Assembly (NCBI GenBank): GCA_025210295.1
Contig: JAOASC010000033.1
Span: 160,167 to 224,166 of the forward strand
Direction of reading: 5' to 3'
From: Flavobacteriales bacterium
Lineage (GTDB): Bacteria; Bacteroidota; Bacteroidia; Flavobacteriales_D; Parvicellaceae
DNA length: 64,000 bases
Part shown: in pieces, positions 35,658 through 44,411 of the stretch
How positions within the stretch are numbered: position 1 is the first letter of the stretch
Layout of the letters: each line of letters begins with the position of its first letter
Position numbers and translations under genes: made by a program
The notes under the pieces: generated by a model
Databases searched by the model: none
Seen by the model: only the letters and a program-made list of their open reading frames with translations
Told to the model about the DNA's origin: nothing

Positions 35658-38534
35658 TTGAGCAGAATACTCATAAAAATTGCACTTCTAGCCATAGGAG
35701 TGCAATTTTTTTTTCTAAAAGGTTTTGCTCAAGAACCTTATCATTACTTTTTAGGCGCAGAAGCGTTTACTAATGTTGATGTTTATGGAATCATTCAAGC
35801 TCGTACAGGAGATTATTGGATAACAACTGATAACGGGATCTATGCTTTTGACGGCTATACGTTTAGACAATATACTCATCCTGATCAATTAAGTAACTCT
35901 GTCTTTAATCCGATAGAATCTCCAGCAGGTGGTATTTATTTTAATAATTTAAACGGGCAAATATTTTTTGTTGATTCCAATAGAGTATCACTCATACATC
36001 AAGTTCCAGATTCTTTAATCTCTAGTTTTATTAGTTATAATTTCTTAGATGAGAATACGATAGTTGTTCACGGAAAATCACTCTATACATTTGCTATTAA
36101 AGAGCCGCATAAAATAAGGGTGCTATTAAAAGATGACCAAACTCACCAATATTTATCGAAAATAAAAAGAGTAAAAAAAGGGACGCTTGCTGTACACTAT
36201 TGGTTAGATTCGATTACATTAATCACAGAAAATGGCTGTAAAAATTACTCAATCCAACTGGAAAACAATGAACAGCTATTACCCAATACGATATTAAACC
36301 TAATTGAACAAGAGGGGAAGTATTGGTTTAAAGATGGCGGGAGAGTCATTTATGAAGCCGAATTTCAAGAAGGACAAGTTACGCTAAAGCAGGAACAAAA
36401 AGGACCGCCTGGTCTATCACGAACCTACTGTACTCAAGATTTTTTGTGGTTTGCAAGTGAAAAACAAGGGCTTCAAAGGGTAAACCTTAAAACCAATAAA
36501 ACCGATGAACTGTTTAAGGGAATTTTTATTTCTCATGTGTTCCAAGATCAACGTGGAAACATCTTGCTAGGAACATTTGATCACGGTATTATTTTAATCC
36601 CCCCTATATCTTCCGAATTGCTAATATCTTCTCAAGAATTAGCCATCTCAACCTTTAATATTCTCAATGACACTGTATTTTATTTAGGCGGTAAGGATGG
36701 CGATTTATATAGGTGGAAAGAGCAGCGCTTAAAAAAGTTGTTTGAAGAAGGCTATAAAAGAGTGGAGTTATTAGAATATATAGAAGCTTATGGGCTTTTA
36801 TTGTTTGATATAGATAGACCTTATCTATTCGATGTAGCAAGACAAACAATGGCCTCTGCACTAGAAGCCAGCTCCATTAAAGATTTTTCGAAAGTTAATG
36901 ATAGCTTATATTTATTAGCAGGGAATTTAGGAGCATATTTATTGGAGTTTAAAAGTTCAAAACCCATCCTAACTTCAGTTTTTGATGGTAGAAGTTATGC
37001 GATAGAAATGGATAACAATAATACCATACTGGTAGGTAGCTCTAAAGGATTGTTTTCGATTAAAACTGGTCAAAAAAAAGCGATTAAACTTAATGATAAA
37101 CCGCTATTGGTATCCCAATTAAAAAAGCACAAGGGTACAATATACGTCGTTTCTAAAACCAAAGGATTGTATTTATGGGAAGATCAACAACTTCAACCAT
37201 TTAATACTGAACAAGCATTTTTAAAGCATCAAAATATCCTAGATATTCACTTTTGGAATGAATTACTATTGGTTCAGCATAAAAAAGGGATAGAAATTAT
37301 CAATAAAAAAGGAGAAAAACAGGCGGAGATTAATGCAACTGATGGCCTAGAAAAAAATACGCCTCTTCAGATTGAAGTACATGGGGATTACTTATATGCT
37401 TTGCAAAACACAGGAATACAAAAGTTGGACTTAAAAAAGTTGCTAGCATATCAACCACGGCCAATGTTTAAGCGTGTTCAACTTTTAATTAATGGAGAAT
37501 TAGTAGAAAATAAGGAGGCATTTGAATTGAATTCAGATCAAAATAATGTTGAATTTATAGTTTCGGCACCCTATTTAGAGTTAAGCAAAGGCCTAAAATA
37601 CCGTTTTTACTTAAAGGGATATGATTCGGCCCCTTTGGTAGTAGATTACGATCAAAATAAAATAAAATATCAATCAATTCCTCCAGGTGATTATGAGTTT
37701 AGTGCTGCACTTTTATATAAGGGACAACCACAAGATCAATTCAGAGTTCAATTAAAAATAGATCATCCATTTTATCAAAAATGGTGGTTTTATTTATTGG
37801 TAATGGGAGTCACTTTATGTATTTCTATTTTGTTTTTCTTAATACGAATCCAAGCAATAAGAACGAAAAATAATGAGCTGTTGGAGAAAAAAAACTTAGC
37901 GCAAAAAGCTGTAGAATCTCAGCTAAAAGCCTTGCGTTCCCAAATGAACCCTCATTTTATATTTAATGCGTTAAATTCGATTCAAGATTTAATTTTACAA
38001 CAAGACACCGAACGTTCTTATGATTATATTGTTGTTTTTTCTGAATTGGTAAGAAACACATTAAATTATTCTAATAAAGAATTTATACCCTTGCAAGATG
38101 AATTAAACTTCTTAGATGTGTATTTAAGTTTAGAAAAACTAAGGTTTAAATCAGGTTTCGAATATGTCATAGACAATCAAGTGAAAGAGGATGTAGAAGT
38201 ACCGCCACTTGTTATACAACCTTTTATCGAAAATGCCTTAACACATGGGTTGCTGCATAAAGAAGGTGTAAAAAAAATTACGATTCAATTAAAATTAGAA
38301 GAGCAGTTAATATGCTTTATAGAAGATAATGGAATAGGACAGGAGAGGGCAAAAGCAATCAAAGAACGTCAAAATAATAAATATGAATCTTTTTCACTCG
38401 GAGCGATTAAAGAGCGTATGAAAATTCTTCAAGAACAATTTGGTAAAGAAGCTCATTATGTCATAGAAGATTTATACCCTGATAAAAAGGATAAAGGAAC
38501 GAAAGTTACGCTTATTATGCCTTATAAGGAGTAG
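35658..38534 (+). CDS. LytS-type sensor histidine kinase with periplasmic propeller
   Basis: 958 residues. A signal peptide (MSRILIKIALLAIGVQ, cleavage after FAQ) and about 680 periplasmic residues with propeller-like repeats (DYWITTDNGIYAFDG, LLGTFDHGIILI) and a Y_Y_Y-type strand domain (GLKYRFYLKGYDS). One transmembrane helix lies at about 712-733, then a coiled helix and a LytS-type kinase: RSQMNPHFIFNALNS with phospho-acceptor H766, VIQPFIENALTHG (N box) and CFIEDNGIGQ (G box). The start is TTG at 35658, nine bases after the sucB stop and in its frame; no ATG fits the signal peptide. A terminator hairpin overlaps codons 6-19. The response regulator follows after 77 bases. Confidence 0.88.
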   Translation: MSRILIKIALLAIGVQFFFLKGFAQEPYHYFLGAEAFTNVDVYGIIQARTGDYWITTDNGIYAFDGYTFRQYTHPDQLSNSVFNPIESPAGGIYFNNLNGQIFFVDSNRVSLIHQVPDSLISSFISYNFLDENTIVVHGKSLYTFAIKEPHKIRVLLKDDQTHQYLSKIKRVKKGTLAVHYWLDSITLITENGCKNYSIQLENNEQLLPNTILNLIEQEGKYWFKDGGRVIYEAEFQEGQVTLKQEQKGPPGLSRTYCTQDFLWFASEKQGLQRVNLKTNKTDELFKGIFISHVFQDQRGNILLGTFDHGIILIPPISSELLISSQELAISTFNILNDTVFYLGGKDGDLYRWKEQRLKKLFEEGYKRVELLEYIEAYGLLLFDIDRPYLFDVARQTMASALEASSIKDFSKVNDSLYLLAGNLGAYLLEFKSSKPILTSVFDGRSYAIEMDNNNTILVGSSKGLFSIKTGQKKAIKLNDKPLLVSQLKKHKGTIYVVSKTKGLYLWEDQQLQPFNTEQAFLKHQNILDIHFWNELLLVQHKKGIEIINKKGEKQAEINATDGLEKNTPLQIEVHGDYLYALQNTGIQKLDLKKLLAYQPRPMFKRVQLLINGELVENKEAFELNSDQNNVEFIVSAPYLELSKGLKYRFYLKGYDSAPLVVDYDQNKIKYQSIPPGDYEFSAALLYKGQPQDQFRVQLKIDHPFYQKWWFYLLVMGVTLCISILFFLIRIQAIRTKNNELLEKKNLAQKAVESQLKALRSQMNPHFIFNALNSIQDLILQQDTERSYDYIVVFSELVRNTLNYSNKEFIPLQDELNFLDVYLSLEKLRFKSGFEYVIDNQVKEDVEVPPLVIQPFIENALTHGLLHKEGVKKITIQLKLEEQLICFIEDNGIGQERAKAIKERQNNKYESFSLGAIKERMKILQEQFGKEAHYVIEDLYPDKKDKGTKVTLIMPYKE
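35675..35714 (+). terminator. sucAB intrinsic terminator inside the kinase signal-peptide codons
   Basis: AAAAATTGCACT (35675-35686) pairs perfectly with AGTGCAATTTTT (35699-35710), and the T-run extends to 35714, giving a 12-bp stem, 12-base loop and nine T in a row. It starts 27 bases after the sucB stop but also encodes residues 6-19 of the kinase. Confidence 0.8.
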
Positions 38535-38611
38535 GTTGTTGTTGGTAAAATGAATGATACCATACATGAAACAAAATACGAGAATCTTAAGAAATCAATT
38601 ATATTTATCCA

Positions 38612-39367
38612 ATGGATATAATCAAAGCCATAATAGTAGATGATGAAGAAAGTGCTAGAAATGTACTCTCTAACTTACTACATAATTTTTGTAAAAATGT
38701 TAGTGTAGTGGCCCAATGTAGTAACCTCTTGGAAGGAGTTGCAGCAATTAAAGAGCATCAACCAGATGTGGTTTTTTTGGATGTAAAAATGCCCAACTAT
38801 GCTGGTTATGAAATTGTAAATTTTATCGACACGGTTAATTTTGAAATTATCTTTGTAACGGCTTATGATCAATATGCGATTAAAGCATTTGAGTTAAGTG
38901 CGTTAGATTACCTTTTAAAACCTATCAATAGAGCTCGGTTAACTGAAGCCATAGAGAAAGTAAGAAGTAAAGTTGATAATACTCGTAAAATAGAACAACT
39001 AAAAGTCTTAGTTTCTTCAATGAACGAAGAAAGTTTAGAAAAAATCATTATTTCTGAATTGGGGAATAAACGTGTGGTTGATGTTAGTGATATTATTGCG
39101 GTTCAAGCACAAGGGGCCTATTGTACTATTTTTACTAAAGGAGAAACACAACTGACTGTAAGCAAAAACTTGAAGTATTTTGAGAATTTACTATTAGATG
39201 CTGGTTATTTTTTTCGAACACATAAATCGTGGTTGGTTAACCTTAGGGCTTTAAAGTCGGTACAGCTAACCAAAGGAATTATTGTTTTAGAAGAAGAGCT
39301 CTATGCTAAATTATCTAAGTATAGAGTAGAAGACTTTAAAAAAGGAATGGCTGGTCTTGTTGTTTAA
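38612..39367 (+). CDS. LytTR-family response regulator
   Basis: 251 residues. The receiver domain (1-120) has the acidic pair in IIVDDEES, the phosphorylated D57 in VVFLDVKMP, FVTAYDQYA and LLKPINRARL. The LytTR DNA-binding domain (about 145-245) includes DVSDIIAVQAQGAYCTIFT, FFRTHKSWLVNL and VVLE-type closing strands. It is the partner of the upstream kinase and should regulate genes with imperfect direct repeats in their promoters. Its targets are unknown, though exported genes follow directly. Confidence 0.93.
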   Translation: MDIIKAIIVDDEESARNVLSNLLHNFCKNVSVVAQCSNLLEGVAAIKEHQPDVVFLDVKMPNYAGYEIVNFIDTVNFEIIFVTAYDQYAIKAFELSALDYLLKPINRARLTEAIEKVRSKVDNTRKIEQLKVLVSSMNEESLEKIIISELGNKRVVDVSDIIAVQAQGAYCTIFTKGETQLTVSKNLKYFENLLLDAGYFFRTHKSWLVNLRALKSVQLTKGIIVLEEELYAKLSKYRVEDFKKGMAGLVV

Positions 39368-39469
39368 TATATTCCATTCCTAAATTATATCCGGGCATTA
39401 ATAAAACCAATTTAAAACCTATAGTTAAATGTTTTAACCTTGTTTTCAAACTAAAAAAAAGAAGAAAAC

Positions 39470-40465
39470 ATGAAAAACATTCTATTCATTATTTTATCCT
39501 TAATGGTACTAAAAGGGAGTGCCCAAGAGAACTTATTTAAGTCTATTGAAAATATGGGCTTGAATACTATTTACAAAGTTTATGGAATCTACAAATCTGG
39601 AGACGGATATGAGTTAGAAGCTCGATCATTTAAACTACAGTTTAGCATCATTAATAATAAGTTTGATAAGCCAGCTGGATTAAATGCAAAAATGGTCGAT
39701 CAAGAAAAGACTTATATTACTTACAATAATGAAAATGACTTATTAGATCATTATTCAAATCCATCATATATCAGAACAAATAGAGGTTTTAACGAGACTT
39801 ATTTAGTCGTAGATAGCGTTATTTATTGTTTGTGGAGTATGAAAGAAGATGCTTCTTCATTTGAATTGAAGTCGATTTATTTGCCCGTATTTAAAAAAGA
39901 AAAATCAAATAAGAAGTTATCATTAAAAGAAAAAATGGCAGCTGCTAAAAACGCTGTAAAAGATGCTTCTGGAGAGATGAAATATCTTGGTCAATTAAAG
40001 AAAAAAGATCACGAAAAAGTAATCAAAGATTATATCGCAGCAATGCAAAAGATTCAGCCAGCTTATACTGCTCAAGAACAAAAAGAAATTGCTGAAATAA
40101 AAGCAGATATCGCAAGAGGGAATGCAGCAATAAAAGCTAAAAATGATGCTTATTGGGCTTCAGAAGAAGGTCAAGCCATGAGAAAAAGAATGAATGAAGA
40201 TAACAACCAATCCAATGCTGTAGGTAAATGTATTATTGTCAATGATTTGGACCAAAGCAAACAGTCAAAAAATAATGATGTACGTTTAGCTTTTTCTGGA
40301 AGCTCTGTTGCAGCAAAATCTCTTCTAAAAGGGCATCAAATAGAAGTCGATTGTGATGATGTTAAAGTATATGTTGGTGTTGAAGCCGGTACGGAAAGAA
40401 AGCGCTATTTGTTTTCAACCAATGGCGCATGTGGAAAGACAATTTACTTATCGAAATACTGGTAA
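39470..40465 (+). CDS. Secreted protein of unknown function
   Basis: 331 residues, not recognised. Signal peptide MKNILFIILSLMVLKGSA; a beta-rich N-terminal part (IYKSGDGYELEARSFKLQF, LVVDSVIYCLWSMKED), a Lys/Ala-rich helical middle (LSLKEKMAAAKNAVKDAS, IAEIKADIARGNAAIKAKN) and a C-terminal strand region with VDCDDVKVYVGVEAGTERK and a closing Cys-Gly turn. It lies 102 bases after the response regulator gene and 32 bases before the beta-helix gene, and could be under LytTR control. Confidence 0.6.
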   Translation: MKNILFIILSLMVLKGSAQENLFKSIENMGLNTIYKVYGIYKSGDGYELEARSFKLQFSIINNKFDKPAGLNAKMVDQEKTYITYNNENDLLDHYSNPSYIRTNRGFNETYLVVDSVIYCLWSMKEDASSFELKSIYLPVFKKEKSNKKLSLKEKMAAAKNAVKDASGEMKYLGQLKKKDHEKVIKDYIAAMQKIQPAYTAQEQKEIAEIKADIARGNAAIKAKNDAYWASEEGQAMRKRMNEDNNQSNAVGKCIIVNDLDQSKQSKNNDVRLAFSGSSVAAKSLLKGHQIEVDCDDVKVYVGVEAGTERKRYLFSTNGACGKTIYLSKYW

Positions 40466-40497
40466 AATATAGAGGGATAATTTATAAAATTCATAAC

Positions 40498-41841
40498 ATG
40501 AACAAACTATTTACAATTTTATTTTTTATATGTAGCACTGTTGGGTTGAATGCTCAAACCTATATTGATGCAAATGCTACAGGAGCCAATAATGGACAAT
40601 CTTGGAATAATGCCTATACAGATTTGGGAAATGCCATTTTTATGGCCAATCCTGGAGATACCCTGTGGGTGAAGCAAGGCGTTTATTTTCCAACAGTTAA
40701 TGAACAAGGTCAGCTGCCGGTAACACCTAATGAACGTTACTTTTGGTTAAAGTCAGGAGTCGTTATTTTAGGAGGTTTTTCAGGGCAAGAAACAATGCTA
40801 AGCGAAAGAGATCCTATCAACAACAAAGCAATTTTAAATGGGAACAACCAGTCTTATCATGTGTTAGAAGTAACAAATATCGCAGACTCAACAGCAGTAC
40901 TCGATGGTTTTATGGTCGCAGATGGTTTAGCTACAGGGAATGGACCGACTCAAAGTGGCGGTGGAGTGTATTTGCACAGTACAGAAGCTCGTTTTTATAA
41001 TGTAAGAATTACAAGTAATAGCGCAACCTACCATGGAGCTGGACTCTATGCTTATCTGTCTAGTTGCCGATTTGTTGCTTGCGAAATTGATAATAACAAT
41101 ACCGCTTTGTATGATGGGGCTGCAGGCTATTTTCAAGATTCAGAAATGGAGTTTTTTAATTGTTTAATAAGAGACAATCAATCCAATAGGTTTGGAGGTG
41201 TTGCTTGTGCTGTAAATTCTGATGCGTTGTATCAAAATTGCACATTTGTAAACAATACCGCCACGCATAATATGTTTCAATTGTCGAATACCAATCCAAC
41301 TGTAGACACTTTTGCTGTTGATATAAACCATTCAATTATTTATGATAATACAAGTCCAGGAAGTATTGGACTACAAGATGCCGTAAGTTGCAATTTGTCT
41401 GATACTTGGTCTGATTGGGGGGCAGATAGTGATCCGCTTTTTAATAATGCTAGTATTGCAGATTATTCTATACCATCAAACTCTCCTTGCGTAGATCCAA
41501 CCTTAAGCAATTCAACACCTTACAATCCTTATAAAGATTTGGCTGGAAATGAAAGAGTTTTTGGAGCTAATATTGATTATGGAGCATTTGAATACATTGA
41601 TATTTCTGCAAGTGTCTATGAGGCCGATAAACCAGAAATTATTGTATACCCTAACCCATCTTCAACTCAGTTTAAGATTAGTGGTGCTGTTAAAACCCTA
41701 GAATTGTATACCATTGATGGGAAGTTAATAAGAGCAACAAATGAAGCAATAATGCCAATAGAAAACCTTAATACAGGCACATACTTTTTAAAAGTGATCA
41801 CGCCAAATCAAACTTATATTGAGCAAGTAATAAAAAATTAA
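40498..41841 (+). CDS. Secreted right-handed beta-helix protein, T9SS cargo
   Basis: 447 residues from ATG 40498 (MNKLFTILFFICSTVGLNAQ signal peptide). Residues 22-330 show the pattern of parallel beta-helix proteins: TYIDANATGANNGQSWNNAY, then coil after coil such as ILNGNNQSYHVLEVTN, GGGVYLHSTEARFYNVRIT, ALYQNCTFVNNTA. A type A sorting domain follows (IIVYPNPSSTQFKI, LYTIDGKLIR, LNTGTYFLKV). Such proteins often bind or cleave polysaccharide, but no catalytic residues are identified. The frame is open back to 40429 within the previous gene, so the shorter start is used. A terminator hairpin follows. Confidence 0.85.
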   Translation: MNKLFTILFFICSTVGLNAQTYIDANATGANNGQSWNNAYTDLGNAIFMANPGDTLWVKQGVYFPTVNEQGQLPVTPNERYFWLKSGVVILGGFSGQETMLSERDPINNKAILNGNNQSYHVLEVTNIADSTAVLDGFMVADGLATGNGPTQSGGGVYLHSTEARFYNVRITSNSATYHGAGLYAYLSSCRFVACEIDNNNTALYDGAAGYFQDSEMEFFNCLIRDNQSNRFGGVACAVNSDALYQNCTFVNNTATHNMFQLSNTNPTVDTFAVDINHSIIYDNTSPGSIGLQDAVSCNLSDTWSDWGADSDPLFNNASIADYSIPSNSPCVDPTLSNSTPYNPYKDLAGNERVFGANIDYGAFEYIDISASVYEADKPEIIVYPNPSSTQFKISGAVKTLELYTIDGKLIRATNEAIMPIENLNTGTYFLKVITPNQTYIEQVIKN

Positions 41842-41868
41842 TATCAAGTAATTTTTTATTTGAATTGG

Positions 41869-41904
41869 GCCCATACAGTTCTCTAGTAATTGTATGGGCT
41901 TTTA
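41869..41904 (+). terminator. Intrinsic terminator of the beta-helix gene
   Basis: GCCCATACA (41869-41877) and TGTATGGGC (41891-41899), nine-bp stem followed by four T on the plus strand; the tail touches the stop of oxyR at 41902. Confidence 0.75.
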
Positions 41905-42840
41905 CCTCCATTCAACAACCTGCCCTCTTTCTGCATTTAATAGTTTTTCTGGTACAGTTTGTTCAATGGTAGTTTTTAAGGCTTCAAGCATTCTCTTTTT
42001 AGCATGATTTCGAGAATAAACAATCCCTACTTCCCTTACTGGTGTCTCAGAGTCAAAATGCCTTATAATAGTGTTTTCTGGATTGCAGTTATTGATTGCT
42101 AATTCTGGTAATAGGGTGTAGCCACCTTCGGTTTCAATAATTTTTTTTATGGTTTCTAAAGAGCCACTTTCAAATTTAAATACCGCCTCGTCATTGTGCT
42201 CATCTTGGTAAGAGCAAAGGTTGACAACTTGTGAACGAAAACAATGCCCTTTCCCTAATAACCATAGCCCCTCAGATGTAATTTCACTTGTCTCTAAAGT
42301 TTGTTTGGTCGCTAAAGGGTGCGATTTATTGGCAAAAAGTAACATCTTTTCGTAAAAAATAGGAGTTTCAATGATACTAGGTTCTTTAAGTGGGGTAACC
42401 AGAATACCAACGTCGATGGTGTCGTTTTTTAGTTTACTAATAATGTCTTCTGTAAGCAGTTCAATGACAGTAACATTGATCTGTGGATAATTACTTGTTA
42501 AACGACCAATGAATAGGGGAAGTAAATAGGGAGAAAGAGATGGGATTACTCCAATGGTTAAATCCCCAGATAAAGTCGAGTTAAACTCATCTACAATTTC
42601 ATTAATCTTTTGGTTTTCTGTTAGAACTATTCTTGCCTGTTTAATAATTTTTTCTCCAATATCTGTGGGAATAATAGGTTGTTTACTACGATCAAAAATA
42701 GTTACGCCCAAATGTTCTTCAAGCTTTTTGATTTGCATACTTAATGTAGGTTGGGTGACAAAACATTTCTCGGCTGCAGTAACAAAGTGTCTGTATGTAT
42801 CTATTGCAACAATGTATTCCAATTGGGCTATCGTAATCAT
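41902..42840 (-). CDS. oxyR: OxyR-type LysR regulator of peroxide response
   Basis: 312 residues from the ATG at 42840. The winged helix-turn-helix covers 1-60 (LEYIVAIDTYRHFVTAAEKC, VTQPTLSMQIKKLEEHLG). The regulatory domain contains GKGHCFRSQVVNLC with C200 and C209, matching the two redox-active cysteines (199 and 208) of E. coli OxyR at the same spacing. Peroxide should form a disulfide between them and switch transcription of catalase/peroxidase-type genes. Because both cysteines are kept, a true OxyR is likely. It is divergent from a VOC-family gene across a 93-base region. The frame is open to 42945, inside that gene, so the shorter start is used. Confidence 0.9.
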   Translation of the reverse strand: MITIAQLEYIVAIDTYRHFVTAAEKCFVTQPTLSMQIKKLEEHLGVTIFDRSKQPIIPTDIGEKIIKQARIVLTENQKINEIVDEFNSTLSGDLTIGVIPSLSPYLLPLFIGRLTSNYPQINVTVIELLTEDIISKLKNDTIDVGILVTPLKEPSIIETPIFYEKMLLFANKSHPLATKQTLETSEITSEGLWLLGKGHCFRSQVVNLCSYQDEHNDEAVFKFESGSLETIKKIIETEGGYTLLPELAINNCNPENTIIRHFDSETPVREVGIVYSRNHAKKRMLEALKTTIEQTVPEKLLNAERGQVVEWR

Positions 42841-42933
42841 GTTATAAAAATTAATGATATGAGTATAAAAACAATCAATTTGATTTATAGAGATAAAGCT
42901 ATCAACTTTGTAGTGAACAAAAAAATAAACACT
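42841..42933. promoter_or_regulatory. oxyR-VOC divergent control region
   Basis: 93 bases between the ATGs. ATAG (42887-42890) and CTAT (42899-42902) are separated by eight bases, close to the OxyR half-site ATAG-N7-CTAT. CAACTTTG at 42903-42910 resembles a -7 element (one mismatch) facing the VOC gene. Autoregulation by OxyR is inferred. Confidence 0.3.
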
Positions 42934-43356
42934 ATGAAAAATCAAAAAATATATTTAGAACATGCCAATATTACTGTAAATAATTTAAAAGCGGCTATCG
43001 CTTTTTTTACGACTGCATTTCCGCATTTCAAAATTAGAGGAGGAGGAAAAGGTGAGCGAGAATGGGTACATCTAGGAGATGACGAAACCTATTTGGCACT
43101 TAATCAAACAACAAAAAATCAAACTCCAGAAGTAAAAAACTACAATAGAGTAGGGATAAATCATTTAGGCTTTGTTGTCAATAATGTTGAAGAAATAGCT
43201 CAAAGATTGCTTGCAAACGGTTATTTACGAGATTATCCTAAACAAATCGAAAAATTTAGAATTAGAGATTACTTTGCAGATGAAGAGGGCAATCAATATG
43301 AGTTTGTTCAATATCTTTCTGAAGAGCCGTCTGAAAGGAATAGCTATACTGATTAA
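42934..43356 (+). CDS. VOC (glyoxalase/bleomycin-resistance) family protein
   Basis: 140 residues from the ATG at 42934. The two beta-alpha-beta-beta-beta modules are visible: YLEHANITVNNLKAAIAFF at the start with a His metal ligand, WVHLGDDETYLALNQ, then GINHLGFVVNNVEEIAQRLL with a second His, and YFADEEGNQYEFVQYL with the closing Glu. These small metal enzymes handle glyoxal-type compounds, halogenated molecules or act as sequestering proteins; the substrate is unknown. Divergence from oxyR suggests a role in oxidative or electrophile stress. A bidirectional terminator follows. Confidence 0.8.
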   Translation: MKNQKIYLEHANITVNNLKAAIAFFTTAFPHFKIRGGGKGEREWVHLGDDETYLALNQTTKNQTPEVKNYNRVGINHLGFVVNNVEEIAQRLLANGYLRDYPKQIEKFRIRDYFADEEGNQYEFVQYLSEEPSERNSYTD

Positions 43357-43361
43357 AAATA

Positions 43362-43399
43362 AAATTCCCCTCATTAATCATCTTTAATGAGGGGAATTT
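43362..43399. terminator. Bidirectional terminator between VOC and S41 genes
   Basis: AAATTCCCCTCATTAA (43362-43377) pairs perfectly with its complement (43384-43399), six-base loop, A and T runs at the ends. Confidence 0.85.
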
Positions 43400-43401
43400 G
43401 C

Positions 43402-44400
43402 TTATTGGAGTTCTATCAAAGCGCGTTCAATGACTTCATCTTTTGTTAAATCTGTCCAATCAAATAATACTGTAATATCTGGTGGTACACCATTTTCGTA
43501 TGCTGGGTTTAAATCTAGGGTTAGGGCTTGGGTAATTGAAAATCTATAGGTCCATCCATTGGGTAATTGCCCTCCATTTGGAAGACCTAACCCTCCTCCT
43601 GTTGTGTCGCCAATTAAAATTAAATTGGGGATAGCTTTTGTAGCCAAAGATGTAAAGGAACCAGCGCTATAAGTTCCTCTATCAGTCAGTACAGCAACTT
43701 TGTTTGGATATCTTATACCGTCATAAGGAGTAACATAAACAGGTTCAGCAGGAGAGAAATCGTTGTGTTTTTCACCGTTTCTAATTCGGGAGTAATTTAC
43801 TAAAGTCTTAGTTTCCACAAAACGACTTAAGATATTAAAAACATCTGTGACTGCCCCTCCTCCGTTTTCTCTTAAATCTAAAATCAAGCCTTTAGTGTCT
43901 TTGTATTTGTTTAAGATGTAGTTGAGGTTGTTGTCATCTACTGTACCAGTAAATGCTCCAAATCTAATGTATCCTATTTCATCGTTAGCGATAAAACGAT
44001 GTAAAAAAGGACCAGTGCTTTGCTCGTCTCTGTTTAAGTAGTGCTCTTGAATAATTCTCCAATCAAAATTGTCTTGGCCTAAATAATGTACACCAAAACT
44101 AGAGACATTAAAGTTAGAAACTAAGTTGGTGTGATCGTCTTTTAATTCGGTTAACATAGCACCTAGAACATTAAACAAAGAATCTTCACTCATGCCTTCA
44201 TAAATTTTAGACTCATAATTGGCCTTAATGGCATTCCAATCGATGTTTTTTAGTTCAAAAAAAGAGTATTTATCGTTACATTCTTTCCACAAATAGTCAA
44301 AATTTTCTTTGGCATTACTCGTTTTTTGATCTTTTTTTAAGAAAATTTTCTCACAAGAAATAAGAGGTAGAATAGAGAGGATTAATAATAGGTATTTCAT
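43402..44400 (-). CDS. S41-family serine peptidase lipoprotein
   Basis: 332 residues. The N-terminus MKYLLLILSILPLISC is a lipoprotein signal. The mature part starts with a helical domain (FDYLWKECNDKYSFFELKNIDW) as in tricorn-core/S41 proteins. The catalytic core has GYIRFGAFTG, KGLILDLRENGGG, and the nucleophile Ser245 in RGTYSAGSFT. No PDZ domain is visible, so it is the short form. S41 enzymes cleave damaged or exported proteins near their C-termini. It forms a unit with the upstream barrel gene, 11 bases away. Confidence 0.85.
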   Translation of the reverse strand: MKYLLLILSILPLISCEKIFLKKDQKTSNAKENFDYLWKECNDKYSFFELKNIDWNAIKANYESKIYEGMSEDSLFNVLGAMLTELKDDHTNLVSNFNVSSFGVHYLGQDNFDWRIIQEHYLNRDEQSTGPFLHRFIANDEIGYIRFGAFTGTVDDNNLNYILNKYKDTKGLILDLRENGGGAVTDVFNILSRFVETKTLVNYSRIRNGEKHNDFSPAEPVYVTPYDGIRYPNKVAVLTDRGTYSAGSFTSLATKAIPNLILIGDTTGGGLGLPNGGQLPNGWTYRFSITQALTLDLNPAYENGVPPDITVLFDWTDLTKDEVIERALIELQ

Positions 44401-44411
44401 GGTGATAGCAG

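Noticed and set aside
40743..41000. 85-residue open frame inside the beta-helix gene
   Set aside because: It is in a different frame of a gene with clear signal peptide, beta-helix pattern and sorting domain.
42841..42945. Longer start for OxyR and an early start for the VOC protein at 42751
   Set aside because: Both extensions run through the shared control region and into the other gene; families begin at the inner ATGs.
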